Assembly (NCBI GenBank): GCA_964473645.1
Contig: CAYYPW010000010.1
Coordinates: 124,001-188,000, forward strand
DNA length: 64,000 bases
Source: HdN1 sp964473645
GTDB taxonomy: Bacteria; Pseudomonadota; Gammaproteobacteria; Pseudomonadales; Ketobacteraceae
Direction of reading: 5' to 3'
In this document: piece by piece, positions 9,614 through 18,566 of the stretch
How positions within the stretch are numbered: position 1 is the stretch's first letter
How the letters are laid out: every line of letters begins with the position of its first letter
Notes under the pieces: model-generated
Told to the model about the DNA's origin: nothing
What the model saw: only the letters and a program-made list of their open reading frames with translations
Database searches by the model: none
Translations under genes and position numbers: made by a program

Positions 9614-11197
9614 ATGGCACATAGCACCGGATTCCAACACCTCATTCGTCTTCTACAGAAAGCACGCCGCCTGAACCTGGCCACCCGCACCCCACCGTCG
9701 GCGCCCGTGCAGGCGCAGCGCCGTCAATTTATTAAAAACACAGCCATGAGTGGCATGGCGCTCTCCAGTTTGGGCAGCATGAGTAGTTTCGCGGCGACGC
9801 GCCAACAAAAGGTCGTGGTGGTAGGTGCAGGGCTGGCAGGTTTGAACGCTGCTTACCAGTTAAAAAAAATCGGCGTGCGGGCAGCGATTTATGAAGCACG
9901 CTCGCGCGTGGGCGGTCGCATGCGCAGCGTTAAGGGCATCGTGAGTGAGGGCATCGTCACTGATCTGGGGGCGGAACTGGTGAATACCAATCACGAAGAT
10001 ATCCATTCACTCCTGGCTGATTTTGGTTTGACGCTGACAGAGCGCCAATCACTTAACGGTGATCTGGAAAGTGTGGGCTATTTTTTTAATGGCTATCGTC
10101 GTACCGAGGCCGAAATGGCGCAGGCACTACAATCGCTCGCCGCACAAATCATGACAGATTCGGAGTTGCTCGACAGTGACTGGGACACCTGGGCACCTAT
10201 CTTTGATAATCAGTCGTTGACGGAGTATCTGGACAAGCATAACGATAAATTACCCGCCGATCCGGATATTCGCTTTTTAATCGAATCATTAACGCGCGTT
10301 GAATATGGCGTTGAACCTGAAAAATCATCGGCATTGCAATTGCTATATCTGTTACCGGTCGTTGAGGGTGAGCATGTTGAATTGCTGAGTAATAGCGACG
10401 AAGCCTGGACCATTGATGGCGGATCTGAGCGATTGATACACGCCTTGCGCAATGTATTGCAAGACCAGATTCATTTAGATAGCCCACTGACCGCGATTGA
10501 AAAAAACAACCAGGGATACGTTTTGACATTCAACTGCAACCATAAAGTGCAGGCCAATTACGTCGTGTTGGCATTACCACTCAACGCGTTGCGTAACGTT
10601 GATATTAAGGTTTCTCTGCCAAAGTCATTGCGGCGTTTCATTCGTGAAGTGAATTTGGGACGCAATGAAAAAATCGTTGCCGGTGTGACGGAACGCGTGT
10701 GGCGTTCTGGTGAAGGGTTTGCGCTGGAAGCCTGGAGCAATCAATCGGTATCCTTGATGTGGGATTCGAGTCTGCGAGAATTACCTGATCGGGAAAATGG
10801 CGCACTCACCTTCTTTATGGGCGGCAACGAAGTCAGCGCCCATGCAAGCGGCAGTGCAGAAGCCCGTGGCGACGCGTTAATGCAGGAATACAATAGTCTG
10901 CTGCCTGACCTGCATGGCAAGTCCACTGGCAAGTATGTTCGCACCGCCTGGCATAGAACACCCTACATACAGGGCGGCTATACCAATTTCAAACCAGGGC
11001 AATATACGGGGTTTGCCAGCCAGTGGATGCACGTGGAAGCGGAAGACCCCAGTGAACAGCAGATACCGAGGGTGAAGCAACTGGTGCTGGCGGGCGAACA
11101 TACCAGCGATGAATTTTACGGCTTCATGAATGGTGCGGCGCAAACGGGGCGTTTGGCGGCGAACTGGATCGCGGAGGATATGTTTAAAAAACCGTAA
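9614..11197 (+). CDS. Tat-exported flavin amine oxidase-like protein
   Basis: A 527-residue FAD-dependent oxidoreductase of the monoamine oxidase/polyamine oxidase family. An N-terminal extension leads to a twin-arginine motif (QRRQFIKN, about residue 36) and a hydrophobic stretch ending AATR, so export as a folded protein is likely. The FAD-binding dinucleotide motif VVVVGAGLAGLNAAYQL comes next, followed by the GRMRS motif of the amine oxidase family. The C-terminal FAD-contact segment reads LVLAGEHTSDEFYGFMNGAAQTG, typical of the family. The substrate cannot be predicted: it could be an amine, an amino acid or another compound. AGGGA precedes the ATG. The gene stands alone, convergent with the lipoprotein gene that ends 13 bases away. 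Confidence 0.88.
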   Translation: MAHSTGFQHLIRLLQKARRLNLATRTPPSAPVQAQRRQFIKNTAMSGMALSSLGSMSSFAATRQQKVVVVGAGLAGLNAAYQLKKIGVRAAIYEARSRVGGRMRSVKGIVSEGIVTDLGAELVNTNHEDIHSLLADFGLTLTERQSLNGDLESVGYFFNGYRRTEAEMAQALQSLAAQIMTDSELLDSDWDTWAPIFDNQSLTEYLDKHNDKLPADPDIRFLIESLTRVEYGVEPEKSSALQLLYLLPVVEGEHVELLSNSDEAWTIDGGSERLIHALRNVLQDQIHLDSPLTAIEKNNQGYVLTFNCNHKVQANYVVLALPLNALRNVDIKVSLPKSLRRFIREVNLGRNEKIVAGVTERVWRSGEGFALEAWSNQSVSLMWDSSLRELPDRENGALTFFMGGNEVSAHASGSAEARGDALMQEYNSLLPDLHGKSTGKYVRTAWHRTPYIQGGYTNFKPGQYTGFASQWMHVEAEDPSEQQIPRVKQLVLAGEHTSDEFYGFMNGAAQTGRLAANWIAEDMFKKP

Positions 11198-11210
11198 TGG
11201 ATTATTGAAT

Positions 11211-12485
11211 TTAATCACTCGCTGCAGCGGGCGCATTTTTCAAGGTGCCATACGCCTTTGCCAAGGCCTCGGCAACTCGCGCCTGCTCAGCAAATTCCTT
11301 GAAATCAGGTGTGTAATCCATACGCTCTGGCCATTCCGTGGCGGCATCGCGATGCCAATACAAAATATCTTCGCCACCAGATACCGAATCGGTATCCTGC
11401 TTGCGTAAATACTCATAAGGCTGCCCCTCTAGATAGCGCCAGCGACGTTGCAAATCATTGGGTTCATCGGTGCGGATCTGCATCAAACGGCCACGGTCGA
11501 ATTCATAGTCGATTCTCGTGCCGGAGGTGTAGTTGCCCTCCCCCGCATAACTTTCCAGCCAGAGGGCGCAGAGTTCGCCGCTTTCCAGGCGATAGACATA
11601 AATCTCGACATTTTCGTCATGCGGCCAGCCCATATCCTTACTCAAGCGCGCCACTGTGCGGGCGCGATCATAGCCACCCACATTGTTCTCTGGTTTGCAA
11701 AATGACTGGAACGTGTCGTACTGATAAAAACGATTTGGCCACCATCCGTGTTCACGCTTGGGAACGACAGGAAAATCATCGAGCAAATCATCGCTAATCA
11801 TCTCATCGGCTTCCCCGTAGTGGCCGCGAACACGCTGCATGATGACATCACGGGTGACCCAACCGGCCCAGTCGCCCTTCATCAATCCGCAGGTTTTTGC
11901 CTGCGCTGGATCTGCGTTGCGCAGGTAGGCAATATGAAATTGATTGCTGAAAATCTCATCGGTACGCTCTTCGTCCCAACAGGTGATATCCACCTCTTGT
12001 CGAATGACGTCACAAACACTCTCGCAAGGGGCGAGTTCAACAAATAGTTTATCGATACCGAAACGCGCATCGCTATCGACGACCTGTTGGGTGAAATCGA
12101 TACTGAAACCTTGTTCTCCAGCGACTCGCAATTGGCGGTTGGCGAGCGTCACTTCGTGAGAGCGTGTGAGCGTGCGTTCACAAGGCGTCAAGTTCAGGCT
12201 GGGAACCCACACGACCGTGGCAGGTTGGCGGCAATTCGCATAGGACGAGGTGGTGACGGTGGCACCGGGTTCGCTGGTATCAAGCGGTGCATAAAGCGCG
12301 ATAACCCGTAACCGCCACTGCGTTGTCGCCGTTATTGCAGGGACCAACAGCTGCAAGATGACGCGATCGTGCCCTTGAGGTAGGGATGCAGCCGATTGCA
12401 AGCGCTGGGAGGGGGCATTATCGAGGGGGTTGCCGCACGCAACCACCCCCAGCAAGGCAACGATATAAAACACGCATTTCGTCAT
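11211..12485 (-). CDS. Putative lipoprotein of unknown function
   Basis: I do not recognise the family. ATG 12485 gives a lipoprotein signal peptide, with a short basic start, a hydrophobic core and the lipobox GVVAC at about residue 14-18. The longer frame reaches a GTG at 12554 that overlaps the stop codon of the upstream asmA-like gene (GTGA), so coupling is possible. The mature protein is acidic and rich in Cys (CDVIRQ, CWDEERTD, CGLMKG), Trp and Asp, which suggests a disulfide-stabilised periplasmic or outer-membrane domain. The C-terminal segment ends in an Ala-rich tail. It is probably co-transcribed with asmA. Confidence 0.65.
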   Translation of the reverse strand: MTKCVFYIVALLGVVACGNPLDNAPSQRLQSAASLPQGHDRVILQLLVPAITATTQWRLRVIALYAPLDTSEPGATVTTSSYANCRQPATVVWVPSLNLTPCERTLTRSHEVTLANRQLRVAGEQGFSIDFTQQVVDSDARFGIDKLFVELAPCESVCDVIRQEVDITCWDEERTDEIFSNQFHIAYLRNADPAQAKTCGLMKGDWAGWVTRDVIMQRVRGHYGEADEMISDDLLDDFPVVPKREHGWWPNRFYQYDTFQSFCKPENNVGGYDRARTVARLSKDMGWPHDENVEIYVYRLESGELCALWLESYAGEGNYTSGTRIDYEFDRGRLMQIRTDEPNDLQRRWRYLEGQPYEYLRKQDTDSVSGGEDILYWHRDAATEWPERMDYTPDFKEFAEQARVAEALAKAYGTLKNAPAAASD

Positions 12486-12550
12486 GCGTCGTTGTTGAAT
12501 CCGCCTGGCCATTTTAATAGTGCAACACTCCAACACCCGTTCCAGCGTAC

Positions 12551-14956
12551 TCACTGCACCGGTGTTTCTGTCGTGCTTGCTGGGGGTGTTGCAGCAGGGG
12601 GTGTCGCTGCAGGAGGCACAGGCGCCTGAACGGCGGGGGGTTCTGCCTGTTTTTCTTCAGGTGGCGACGGTAACGCCGGGGCTGTGGGCGCGTCGTCCTT
12701 CTTGTTGCGCTTTAACCACTTGTCAAATTGTTTGCTCACCTGTTCGTTGACTTTTTCCTGCGCTTTTTGTTTCACCTCTGCTTTCACTTCGGCTTCGCTG
12801 GCACCCGGCATTCCCAGCTTTTCGCCAAGTTTTTCGGTGGCTTTTTCGCGCAGGGCAAGGCTCGCAGCCTTTTGTACGACGTTGCCAATGGCATTCATGT
12901 CGGGACGACACCAGTCTTTGGCAGGCACATTCACATTGCCACGACAACGGATCGGCCACTCGGTGCCTTTGAGATATTTGTGATCATTGAGCGAGTTGAG
13001 TATCACACCAAAGCGATAATCAAAGCCTTGCGCGACCAGATCAACATCACCATTGGCCGTAAACTGCCCCGCCTCTGAGTTGGCCTTCAGCATCGGCGTT
13101 ATGAGGTGGCCATTTTCCACTTTCATATTAGCCAGCAGATTGCGCAGGTGTGTTTCGTCTTTGAGTGCCTTAGGCAAACGGGTTTCATAATCGGGCATGA
13201 GTGCAGTGAAATCGCCCAGTTTCTGTTTCAACGCATCTACCACAAGTTGGTTGATATTGACGCCGTGTAACACGCCATCCGACAGGCTCATGTCCAGCTG
13301 CCCCAACGCCTGACGCAACAGCGTATCGCTGTCATTGCCTTGTGTCGTTGTGTTCAGACTCAATGACGAGCGCCCCGACAAGACCGGTGCAGAGAACCAT
13401 TGCGCCAATAAATCCTGTGTTTGCAGATTTTGCAGATCAATGCGGGTGGTAATTTTGGGTTGTGGGCCGCGCACATCTACCCCGGCATTCCCCGAAAGAG
13501 AACCCTGCAACAGATTGGCGCGCAACTCGTTAAGTTGCACATCACCCTCATGGGCCTTGACGCTCAACGCCAATTCGCGCACCGAAATTTTGTGCATCAC
13601 CAGCTCGTTAATACTGAATTTGCCTTTCAGATTTAGCTTACGCAAGGCGTCTACCGGAATTAAATCACCGCCACTTGCCGGGCTGGATGTTTTTTTGGCG
13701 TTTGATGCATCGGTGGGAGATGCAGCGGCGGTGGCGGCAGCTTCATTGTTTGCTGGCCCTGACGCGACCTGAGTCTCAGGCGCAAGATAGCGGTCTGCGT
13801 TCAAGGTATCGAGTTTCAGATCAAATTGCAGCGCCTGTTTGGCCACATCGGTGATAGCGACGTCGCCCGAAAGCGTACTTTCATCCCATTTGAGTTGCAG
13901 CGGCTTGATTGCAATACGTTCTGGCGTGCCAGAAAAACTGGCGTTCACCTGCACGGCGGTCAGGGCATTTGAATCAGTAGTTTTGGGTGGTTCAATGCCG
14001 AGGGATGTCAACATTGATTTCAGATTGAAGGTATTGGTTGTCAATGTGCCTTTGAAACCCGGGGCTTTGCTCACAGCGGTTGCGTTTATGGTTGCACTCG
14101 CCTGCATATTGCCCAGCTGCAGTTTGTTCAACACAATCTCGGCGCTATCGGCCGCCTGATCAAAAACAATATCTCCGGCAAGATTCGCTACCACGGGGAT
14201 GCTAAAAATTCCTGCGATGGTAGAACTCAAGGCAATATCACTCACCTGATAGCGTTGTGCGGCTAAGTCAGTGCGCAACATGGCTTGCAGCGCAAGCGTC
14301 ACATCAAGTGTGGCGTTATCACGCAGTTGCGCTCTTAACTCCACCGGAAACGGCTCATCCAGGCTGACATTTTTCAGCTGCAGCAAAGGGACGGCGACGC
14401 TGTAATCCAGCTTGGCTTTTTTGTCCTGATAACGAATCGTCGAATCATGCACTGTCAATGCAGGAATACGCACGACCGGCATGCTTTTCGTGCTGGTTAC
14501 AGTGGGTGTTGTCGTGACGTTTGCATCAGCTGTCGCCGCTGTAGCGACAGTGGCATCCGCGCCTGCGGGTCGCTGCCAGTTGTTATTGCCCTTGGCATCC
14601 ACCACCAGTTGCGCCTGCAATCCGGTCACATCCAGTGCATCAATGTCGATTTGCTTCGATAACAGCGGCAACAAACGCACCCCGACCGTTAGCGTATCGA
14701 CGTCCATCAAGGTCGGCATATCCGGCACTAACGCCAGGCTTACGCCACGCACCTTGAATCCCAGTACCGGATAAAAGCTCCAGCTCAGGTCGCCTTTCAG
14801 CGTCAATTGTATGCCCGCCTGCTGCTGCGCGAGAGCGCTGATGTCATCGCGATAGTCATTGGGATCGACAAACAGTACCAGCGCAGCCACCCCCGACAAC
14901 ATCAACGCCAGTACTACCGCTGCCGCTATGGCACACATGCGAATCAAACGGGTCAC
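12551..14956 (-). CDS. AsmA family protein
   Basis: An 801-residue inner-membrane-anchored periplasmic protein of the AsmA family. Members of this wider group (AsmA, TamB, YhdP) are linked to lipid transport to the outer membrane and to outer membrane homeostasis. One N-terminal transmembrane helix (about residues 6-30) is followed by the AsmA signature FVDPNDYRDDIS and DLSWSFYPVLGFKV. Large beta-rich repeats follow, and the C-terminal AsmA-like part has residues such as SGRSSLSLNTTTQG and GDVDLVAQGFDYRFG. The extreme C terminus (about 740-801) is a low-complexity Ala/Pro/Thr/Gln tail. Two further low-complexity insertions, at about 110-150 and 385-420, are rich in Ala and Thr. The gene starts a two-gene operon with the lipoprotein and is divergent from the FadL-like gene. 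Confidence 0.9.
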   Translation of the reverse strand: MTRLIRMCAIAAAVVLALMLSGVAALVLFVDPNDYRDDISALAQQQAGIQLTLKGDLSWSFYPVLGFKVRGVSLALVPDMPTLMDVDTLTVGVRLLPLLSKQIDIDALDVTGLQAQLVVDAKGNNNWQRPAGADATVATAATADANVTTTPTVTSTKSMPVVRIPALTVHDSTIRYQDKKAKLDYSVAVPLLQLKNVSLDEPFPVELRAQLRDNATLDVTLALQAMLRTDLAAQRYQVSDIALSSTIAGIFSIPVVANLAGDIVFDQAADSAEIVLNKLQLGNMQASATINATAVSKAPGFKGTLTTNTFNLKSMLTSLGIEPPKTTDSNALTAVQVNASFSGTPERIAIKPLQLKWDESTLSGDVAITDVAKQALQFDLKLDTLNADRYLAPETQVASGPANNEAAATAAASPTDASNAKKTSSPASGGDLIPVDALRKLNLKGKFSINELVMHKISVRELALSVKAHEGDVQLNELRANLLQGSLSGNAGVDVRGPQPKITTRIDLQNLQTQDLLAQWFSAPVLSGRSSLSLNTTTQGNDSDTLLRQALGQLDMSLSDGVLHGVNINQLVVDALKQKLGDFTALMPDYETRLPKALKDETHLRNLLANMKVENGHLITPMLKANSEAGQFTANGDVDLVAQGFDYRFGVILNSLNDHKYLKGTEWPIRCRGNVNVPAKDWCRPDMNAIGNVVQKAASLALREKATEKLGEKLGMPGASEAEVKAEVKQKAQEKVNEQVSKQFDKWLKRNKKDDAPTAPALPSPPEEKQAEPPAVQAPVPPAATPPAATPPASTTETPVQ

Positions 14957-15186
14957 AACAAGACTCCTTTTAGCCGTGAATCAATGGTTTAGGGTACACC
15001 AGGCCTCGCCAAAACGGGACGTAATCTTACGGCTACGTTCAACCGTTGTGCGTAAACGGCCAATCGCTGCGTTGGAATCGTCAATACCTCCGCCCTGCAC
15101 CTGCCTGAAGATACGGCCTAGCGCACAACAATAACAAACAAGCAGGACATGCATGCCGAATTTTGGTCTGCATGGGGGATTAGACC

Positions 15187-16830
15187 ATGGATTTTTTAAA
15201 TGTCATTCGTGATCGTTCACGAACACCCGCCTATGGATTCGCCAGCGTTTGCCTGCTGGTTACAACACCCGGCGCACACGCCCAATTAACCCACAACATT
15301 ACGTTGGGCAACCCCAAAGCCCTGGCACTGGGCCACGCCGTTACTGCCGATCCACCCGGTATCGACGCCATTCATTTCAACCCAGCCGGCCTGGCCAAAA
15401 TCAGGGGTCGACAGCGCTCGCTAAAAGTGCTGGCAGCCTCCATGACACTGGAAGGCGAATTTGGTGAGTCCCATACGCAGGCGCTGGAAACCGCTTTTGA
15501 AGATACCTATTGCCAGCAGTCACGCGATTGCTTTGAACAGGATCCTCTTGCCAATACCCGCTCCTCTACCTCGGCACCGGCGGTAATATTGCCTGGTGGT
15601 GGTGTGACGGATGTGCCCGCGATGCTGGTGCCCTTTGGCGGCATAGCGCTGGAGAGCCCCCTGCATGGATGGACCTTTGCAACCGCTTTCTACTCACCAC
15701 AAGCGATCGGTTATGCGCGCGAAGAAGAGGACCCGGCCGCTTTTCAGGGTTATAAAGTTTCGACCGTGCGACTGACCTATTTTTCGCCCTCTATTGGTGT
15801 GCAATTGAACGACACGCTGGCATTGGGTGCCAGTGTCGGATTTTCGTGGCAAGGCGTAGGAGTTCACACGAAATTTCGCGCGCCAGAACAAACCCTGCAA
15901 TTTGTGGCAGGCACTTTCAGCCAGGAAGCCATGCAGCAAATTCTTGAGTTATCGCTGATTGGACCTTATGCCAATGCGGGTAATGTCAGCATTGAGATGG
16001 AAGACCCATTGTCGTTAAGTTTCAATGTCGGACTGCTGTGGGAACCACTGCCCTGGCTGGCATTGGGTGCCAGTTACCAGCACGAAAGCGTGTCACGCTT
16101 GAAAGGCCATTATCGCGTGAAAAATTCTGCTGCATTGCAAACCACGACCCATGAAATTCAGCAAACGCCGGCACTGTCGGCGTTGGTGCGTTTGCTTAGC
16201 GGCGCCGATATCAATGCTCAAGCCATCGAGGAAGGGCGTGCCGAATCAGAGTATATTGTGCCGCGTGCATTTTCCATAGGTTCGTCGTTACAGGTGTTGC
16301 CCGCCTGGAAATTGAATACCGATCTGAAATGGATCGACTACAGTGCCTGGGATTCGCTGGATTTTCAGTTTGATGACGAGGTCGATATTTTCACACTGGC
16401 CGCCAGCATCGAAGCTCTGGGCGGCAAAGAGGACGATGTTGATCCCAATGCTTTACGTATGCCGCGCAATTATCGTGATGCCGTGAGTTATGCGGTGGGT
16501 ATCGAGCACCAGTATAACGATCAGTGGGTGCTACGCATGGGCTATGAGCCACGGAAAAGCGTCATTCCAGAAGATCGTCTGGATTTTCTGGTACCCATAG
16601 CCGACGCCAAGCTGTATACCTTGGGCGTAGGCTATCAGCCCGATCGTACCACGCAAGTCGATGTCGCCCTGGGTTATATGGTGTCACGCTTTAATGCACC
16701 GTCAGGCACATCACTCAATGCCAATAACACACGGGCGGGAGATGTTGTCTACAATCCTTTTGCGTATCTTGATTTTACTGGCAAAACCACGGCCTATTTG
16801 TTGGCGTTTTCGATCGATCAAACCTTTTAA
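15187..16830 (+). CDS. FadL/TodX-family outer membrane transporter
   Basis: A 547-residue outer membrane beta-barrel of the OMPP1/FadL/TodX family, which imports long-chain fatty acids or hydrophobic compounds. A signal peptide ends near GAHAQ. The mature N terminus shows the family pattern GNPKALALGHAVTA followed by IDAIHFNPAGLAKI. Later barrel segments include WLALGASYQHE and WVLRMGYEPRKS, and the protein ends in Phe, as barrel proteins usually do. A GGGGGA sequence lies nine bases before the ATG. With the nearby lipase and hydrolases it fits a role in fatty acid or hydrocarbon uptake, which is an inference. The following hydrolase gene begins 34 bases downstream and is probably in the same transcript. 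Confidence 0.88.
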   Translation: MDFLNVIRDRSRTPAYGFASVCLLVTTPGAHAQLTHNITLGNPKALALGHAVTADPPGIDAIHFNPAGLAKIRGRQRSLKVLAASMTLEGEFGESHTQALETAFEDTYCQQSRDCFEQDPLANTRSSTSAPAVILPGGGVTDVPAMLVPFGGIALESPLHGWTFATAFYSPQAIGYAREEEDPAAFQGYKVSTVRLTYFSPSIGVQLNDTLALGASVGFSWQGVGVHTKFRAPEQTLQFVAGTFSQEAMQQILELSLIGPYANAGNVSIEMEDPLSLSFNVGLLWEPLPWLALGASYQHESVSRLKGHYRVKNSAALQTTTHEIQQTPALSALVRLLSGADINAQAIEEGRAESEYIVPRAFSIGSSLQVLPAWKLNTDLKWIDYSAWDSLDFQFDDEVDIFTLAASIEALGGKEDDVDPNALRMPRNYRDAVSYAVGIEHQYNDQWVLRMGYEPRKSVIPEDRLDFLVPIADAKLYTLGVGYQPDRTTQVDVALGYMVSRFNAPSGTSLNANNTRAGDVVYNPFAYLDFTGKTTAYLLAFSIDQTF

Positions 16831-16864
16831 ATCCATTGTGTTGTTGCATTGATTAGCAGGTAAC

Positions 16865-17614
16865 GTGTTTATGTTGCATTTTTATTTGATACGCGGGCTG
16901 ATTCGCGAATCACGTCATTGGGGGAGCTTTCCTGCCTTGCTGGCGCAAGCGTATCCGGGCTGTCGCATCACCCTGATCGATATTCCGGGCGCTGGCACGC
17001 AGCACCATGTGGCCTCCCCTACGCAAGTGGCAACGATGGTCAAATGCATGCGCGCGCAATATTTGCAGGCGCATATTCCCGAGGAGCGTTCGGTATTAAT
17101 CGTGATATCGCTCGGGGGCATGATCGCCGCGCAGTGGCTACATGATTTTCCTGCTGATTTTTCAGCGGCGGTCATGATCAATACCAGTTTTGGCTCACTC
17201 TCGCCGGTATATCAACGGATGCGACCTGCTGCCGCCCTGCAATTATTGCGCACTACCGTCTTTCATCACCGTGACCGTGAAGCCCGTATTCTGCGGCTGG
17301 TGAGCAATCACACGGAACGTTATGACGCGGGGCTCACCCTGTGGCAATCCATAGCCGCCGATCGCCCGGTACACATCGCTAACGCAGCGCGTCAGCTGCT
17401 GGCAGCAGCACGCTTTCGATTGGAGAAATGGACGCCCGCTCAACCCATATTATTGTTGGCCGGTACGACCGATCGTTTGGTGAGTGTTGCGTGTTCGCGT
17501 GCAATTGCCAACGCCTGGAACGCTCCCCTGCGAGAACACCCTTCAGGTGGACACGATCTCTCGATCGATGCCCCGGAGTGGTTGGTCAAACAGATTCAGG
17601 CATTTATTACATAG
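16865..17614 (+). CDS. Alpha/beta hydrolase
   Basis: A 249-residue alpha/beta-hydrolase fold protein without signal peptide. The nucleophile elbow is VISLGGM (Ser at about residue 82). The acid is probably the Asp of AGTTDRLV (about 200) and the base the His of PSGGHDLS (about 224). The start is GTG at 16865, with an ATG two codons on. No oxyanion HG motif is seen near the N terminus, where RGLIRESRHW takes its place. The substrate is unknown; its position behind a FadL-like porin suggests an ester or lipid-derived substrate. Its last codons and stop are repeated downstream (see the repeat at 17600-17649). Confidence 0.8.
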   Translation: MFMLHFYLIRGLIRESRHWGSFPALLAQAYPGCRITLIDIPGAGTQHHVASPTQVATMVKCMRAQYLQAHIPEERSVLIVISLGGMIAAQWLHDFPADFSAAVMINTSFGSLSPVYQRMRPAAALQLLRTTVFHHRDREARILRLVSNHTERYDAGLTLWQSIAADRPVHIANAARQLLAAARFRLEKWTPAQPILLLAGTTDRLVSVACSRAIANAWNAPLREHPSGGHDLSIDAPEWLVKQIQAFIT

Positions 17615-17649
17615 GCGCTAGTTGCATAAGCGTTTATTACATAGACGCT
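17600..17649. repeat. Duplicated 3' end of the hydrolase gene with stop codon
   Basis: A 20-base unit at 17600-17619 covers the last codons and stop of the hydrolase gene. It recurs at 17630-17649 with 18 of 20 bases identical, after a 10-base spacer that is a further degraded copy. The second copy runs into the stop codon of the convergent foldase gene. TAAGCGT at 17627-17633 can pair with ACGCTTA at 17645-17651, so the duplication also forms a weak hairpin between the two convergent genes. Confidence 0.7.
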
Positions 17650-18563
17650 TAGCCACCCGCACTGGACGGAAAACGGCGTTTATCGGCCAAATCTTCAAGT
17701 GATTGACGAATATACGCCTGCCGATCCGGAAAATAATCCGAGCGCAATTGCCTAATCGCATGTAACTTTTCTGATTCACTCATGGCATTGCTATGTAAAA
17801 TGGCAGCGCGATGACGTTCATAGTCGGGATTATTCGCAAAAGACCTAGACGCCTTCGTTTCATCAACATTACTTTTACCTGCCACAGGATAGGGTGCTGA
17901 TAATGCCGCTCGATAGCGACTCAGCATCGTTTGATCATAGATGTTATCAGTAGAAAACCAGGCATCGGCAACGTCAGCTAACCATTGCTGTTGCAATGCC
18001 GCCCGCAGATCAAAATGCGCCTGCAATTGATCGACCTGATCTGCGGATAGCAGGGTGTCAGATGCGGCAAGCTCAAGTGCAGGCTTGTCAAACGTTTGCA
18101 ATGTTGCATCCAGATCAGACAAATAAGCTCGGTAATCATGCCACAAACGCTTTGCCTGCGCTGCGGCGGGATCATCGAGGATTTGTTCAATATGCGCCAA
18201 CACCAACTGTTCAAGCGTTGAGGCTGACACATCCTGTTGCGCTGCCAGAAAATAATCGAAAACGAATCTTACGTTGTCATCCTCGATGAGATTGCCATTC
18301 TGATCCACCAGCAATCCATCAGGGATACGGGTGCCGCGCAGTGAACGCAACACCGCGGGTGGCGACTTGGCAACAGAATGCATTCCTGTAGGGGATTTGG
18401 TTTCGGGTGTTGTATTAACCTCAATTGCTGATTCACCGACATTTTTCAACGCGAAAGCGTTCTCCGAAGGAAGCACTCTTGCACTTGAAACGAGCCCGTT
18501 AGCCACCAACACCACGCTTGCAATGCCGCCAATCAGACCAGTCGTTATGAGCCATTTTTTCAT
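17649..18563 (-). CDS. Lipase-specific foldase (lipase chaperone)
   Basis: A 304-residue membrane-anchored steric chaperone that folds the secreted lipase in the periplasm. The N-terminal transmembrane anchor (about residues 4-26) is followed by a linker and then the Lif signature SLRGTRIPDG, with FDYFLAAQQD further on; both are hallmarks of the foldase family. The remainder is mostly helical, as in known Lif structures. The start ATG lies three bases after the lipase stop codon, so the two genes form a translationally close pair, lipase first. Length is slightly shorter than the Pseudomonas protein (about 340). The C terminus reads RRFPSSAGG. Confidence 0.9.
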   Translation of the reverse strand: MKKWLITTGLIGGIASVVLVANGLVSSARVLPSENAFALKNVGESAIEVNTTPETKSPTGMHSVAKSPPAVLRSLRGTRIPDGLLVDQNGNLIEDDNVRFVFDYFLAAQQDVSASTLEQLVLAHIEQILDDPAAAQAKRLWHDYRAYLSDLDATLQTFDKPALELAASDTLLSADQVDQLQAHFDLRAALQQQWLADVADAWFSTDNIYDQTMLSRYRAALSAPYPVAGKSNVDETKASRSFANNPDYERHRAAILHSNAMSESEKLHAIRQLRSDYFPDRQAYIRQSLEDLADKRRFPSSAGG

Positions 18564-18566
18564 GAC

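Noticed and set aside
9444..9674. 76-codon open frame before the amine oxidase gene
   Set aside because: It overlaps the amine oxidase start, has no ribosome binding site and no similarity I recognise.
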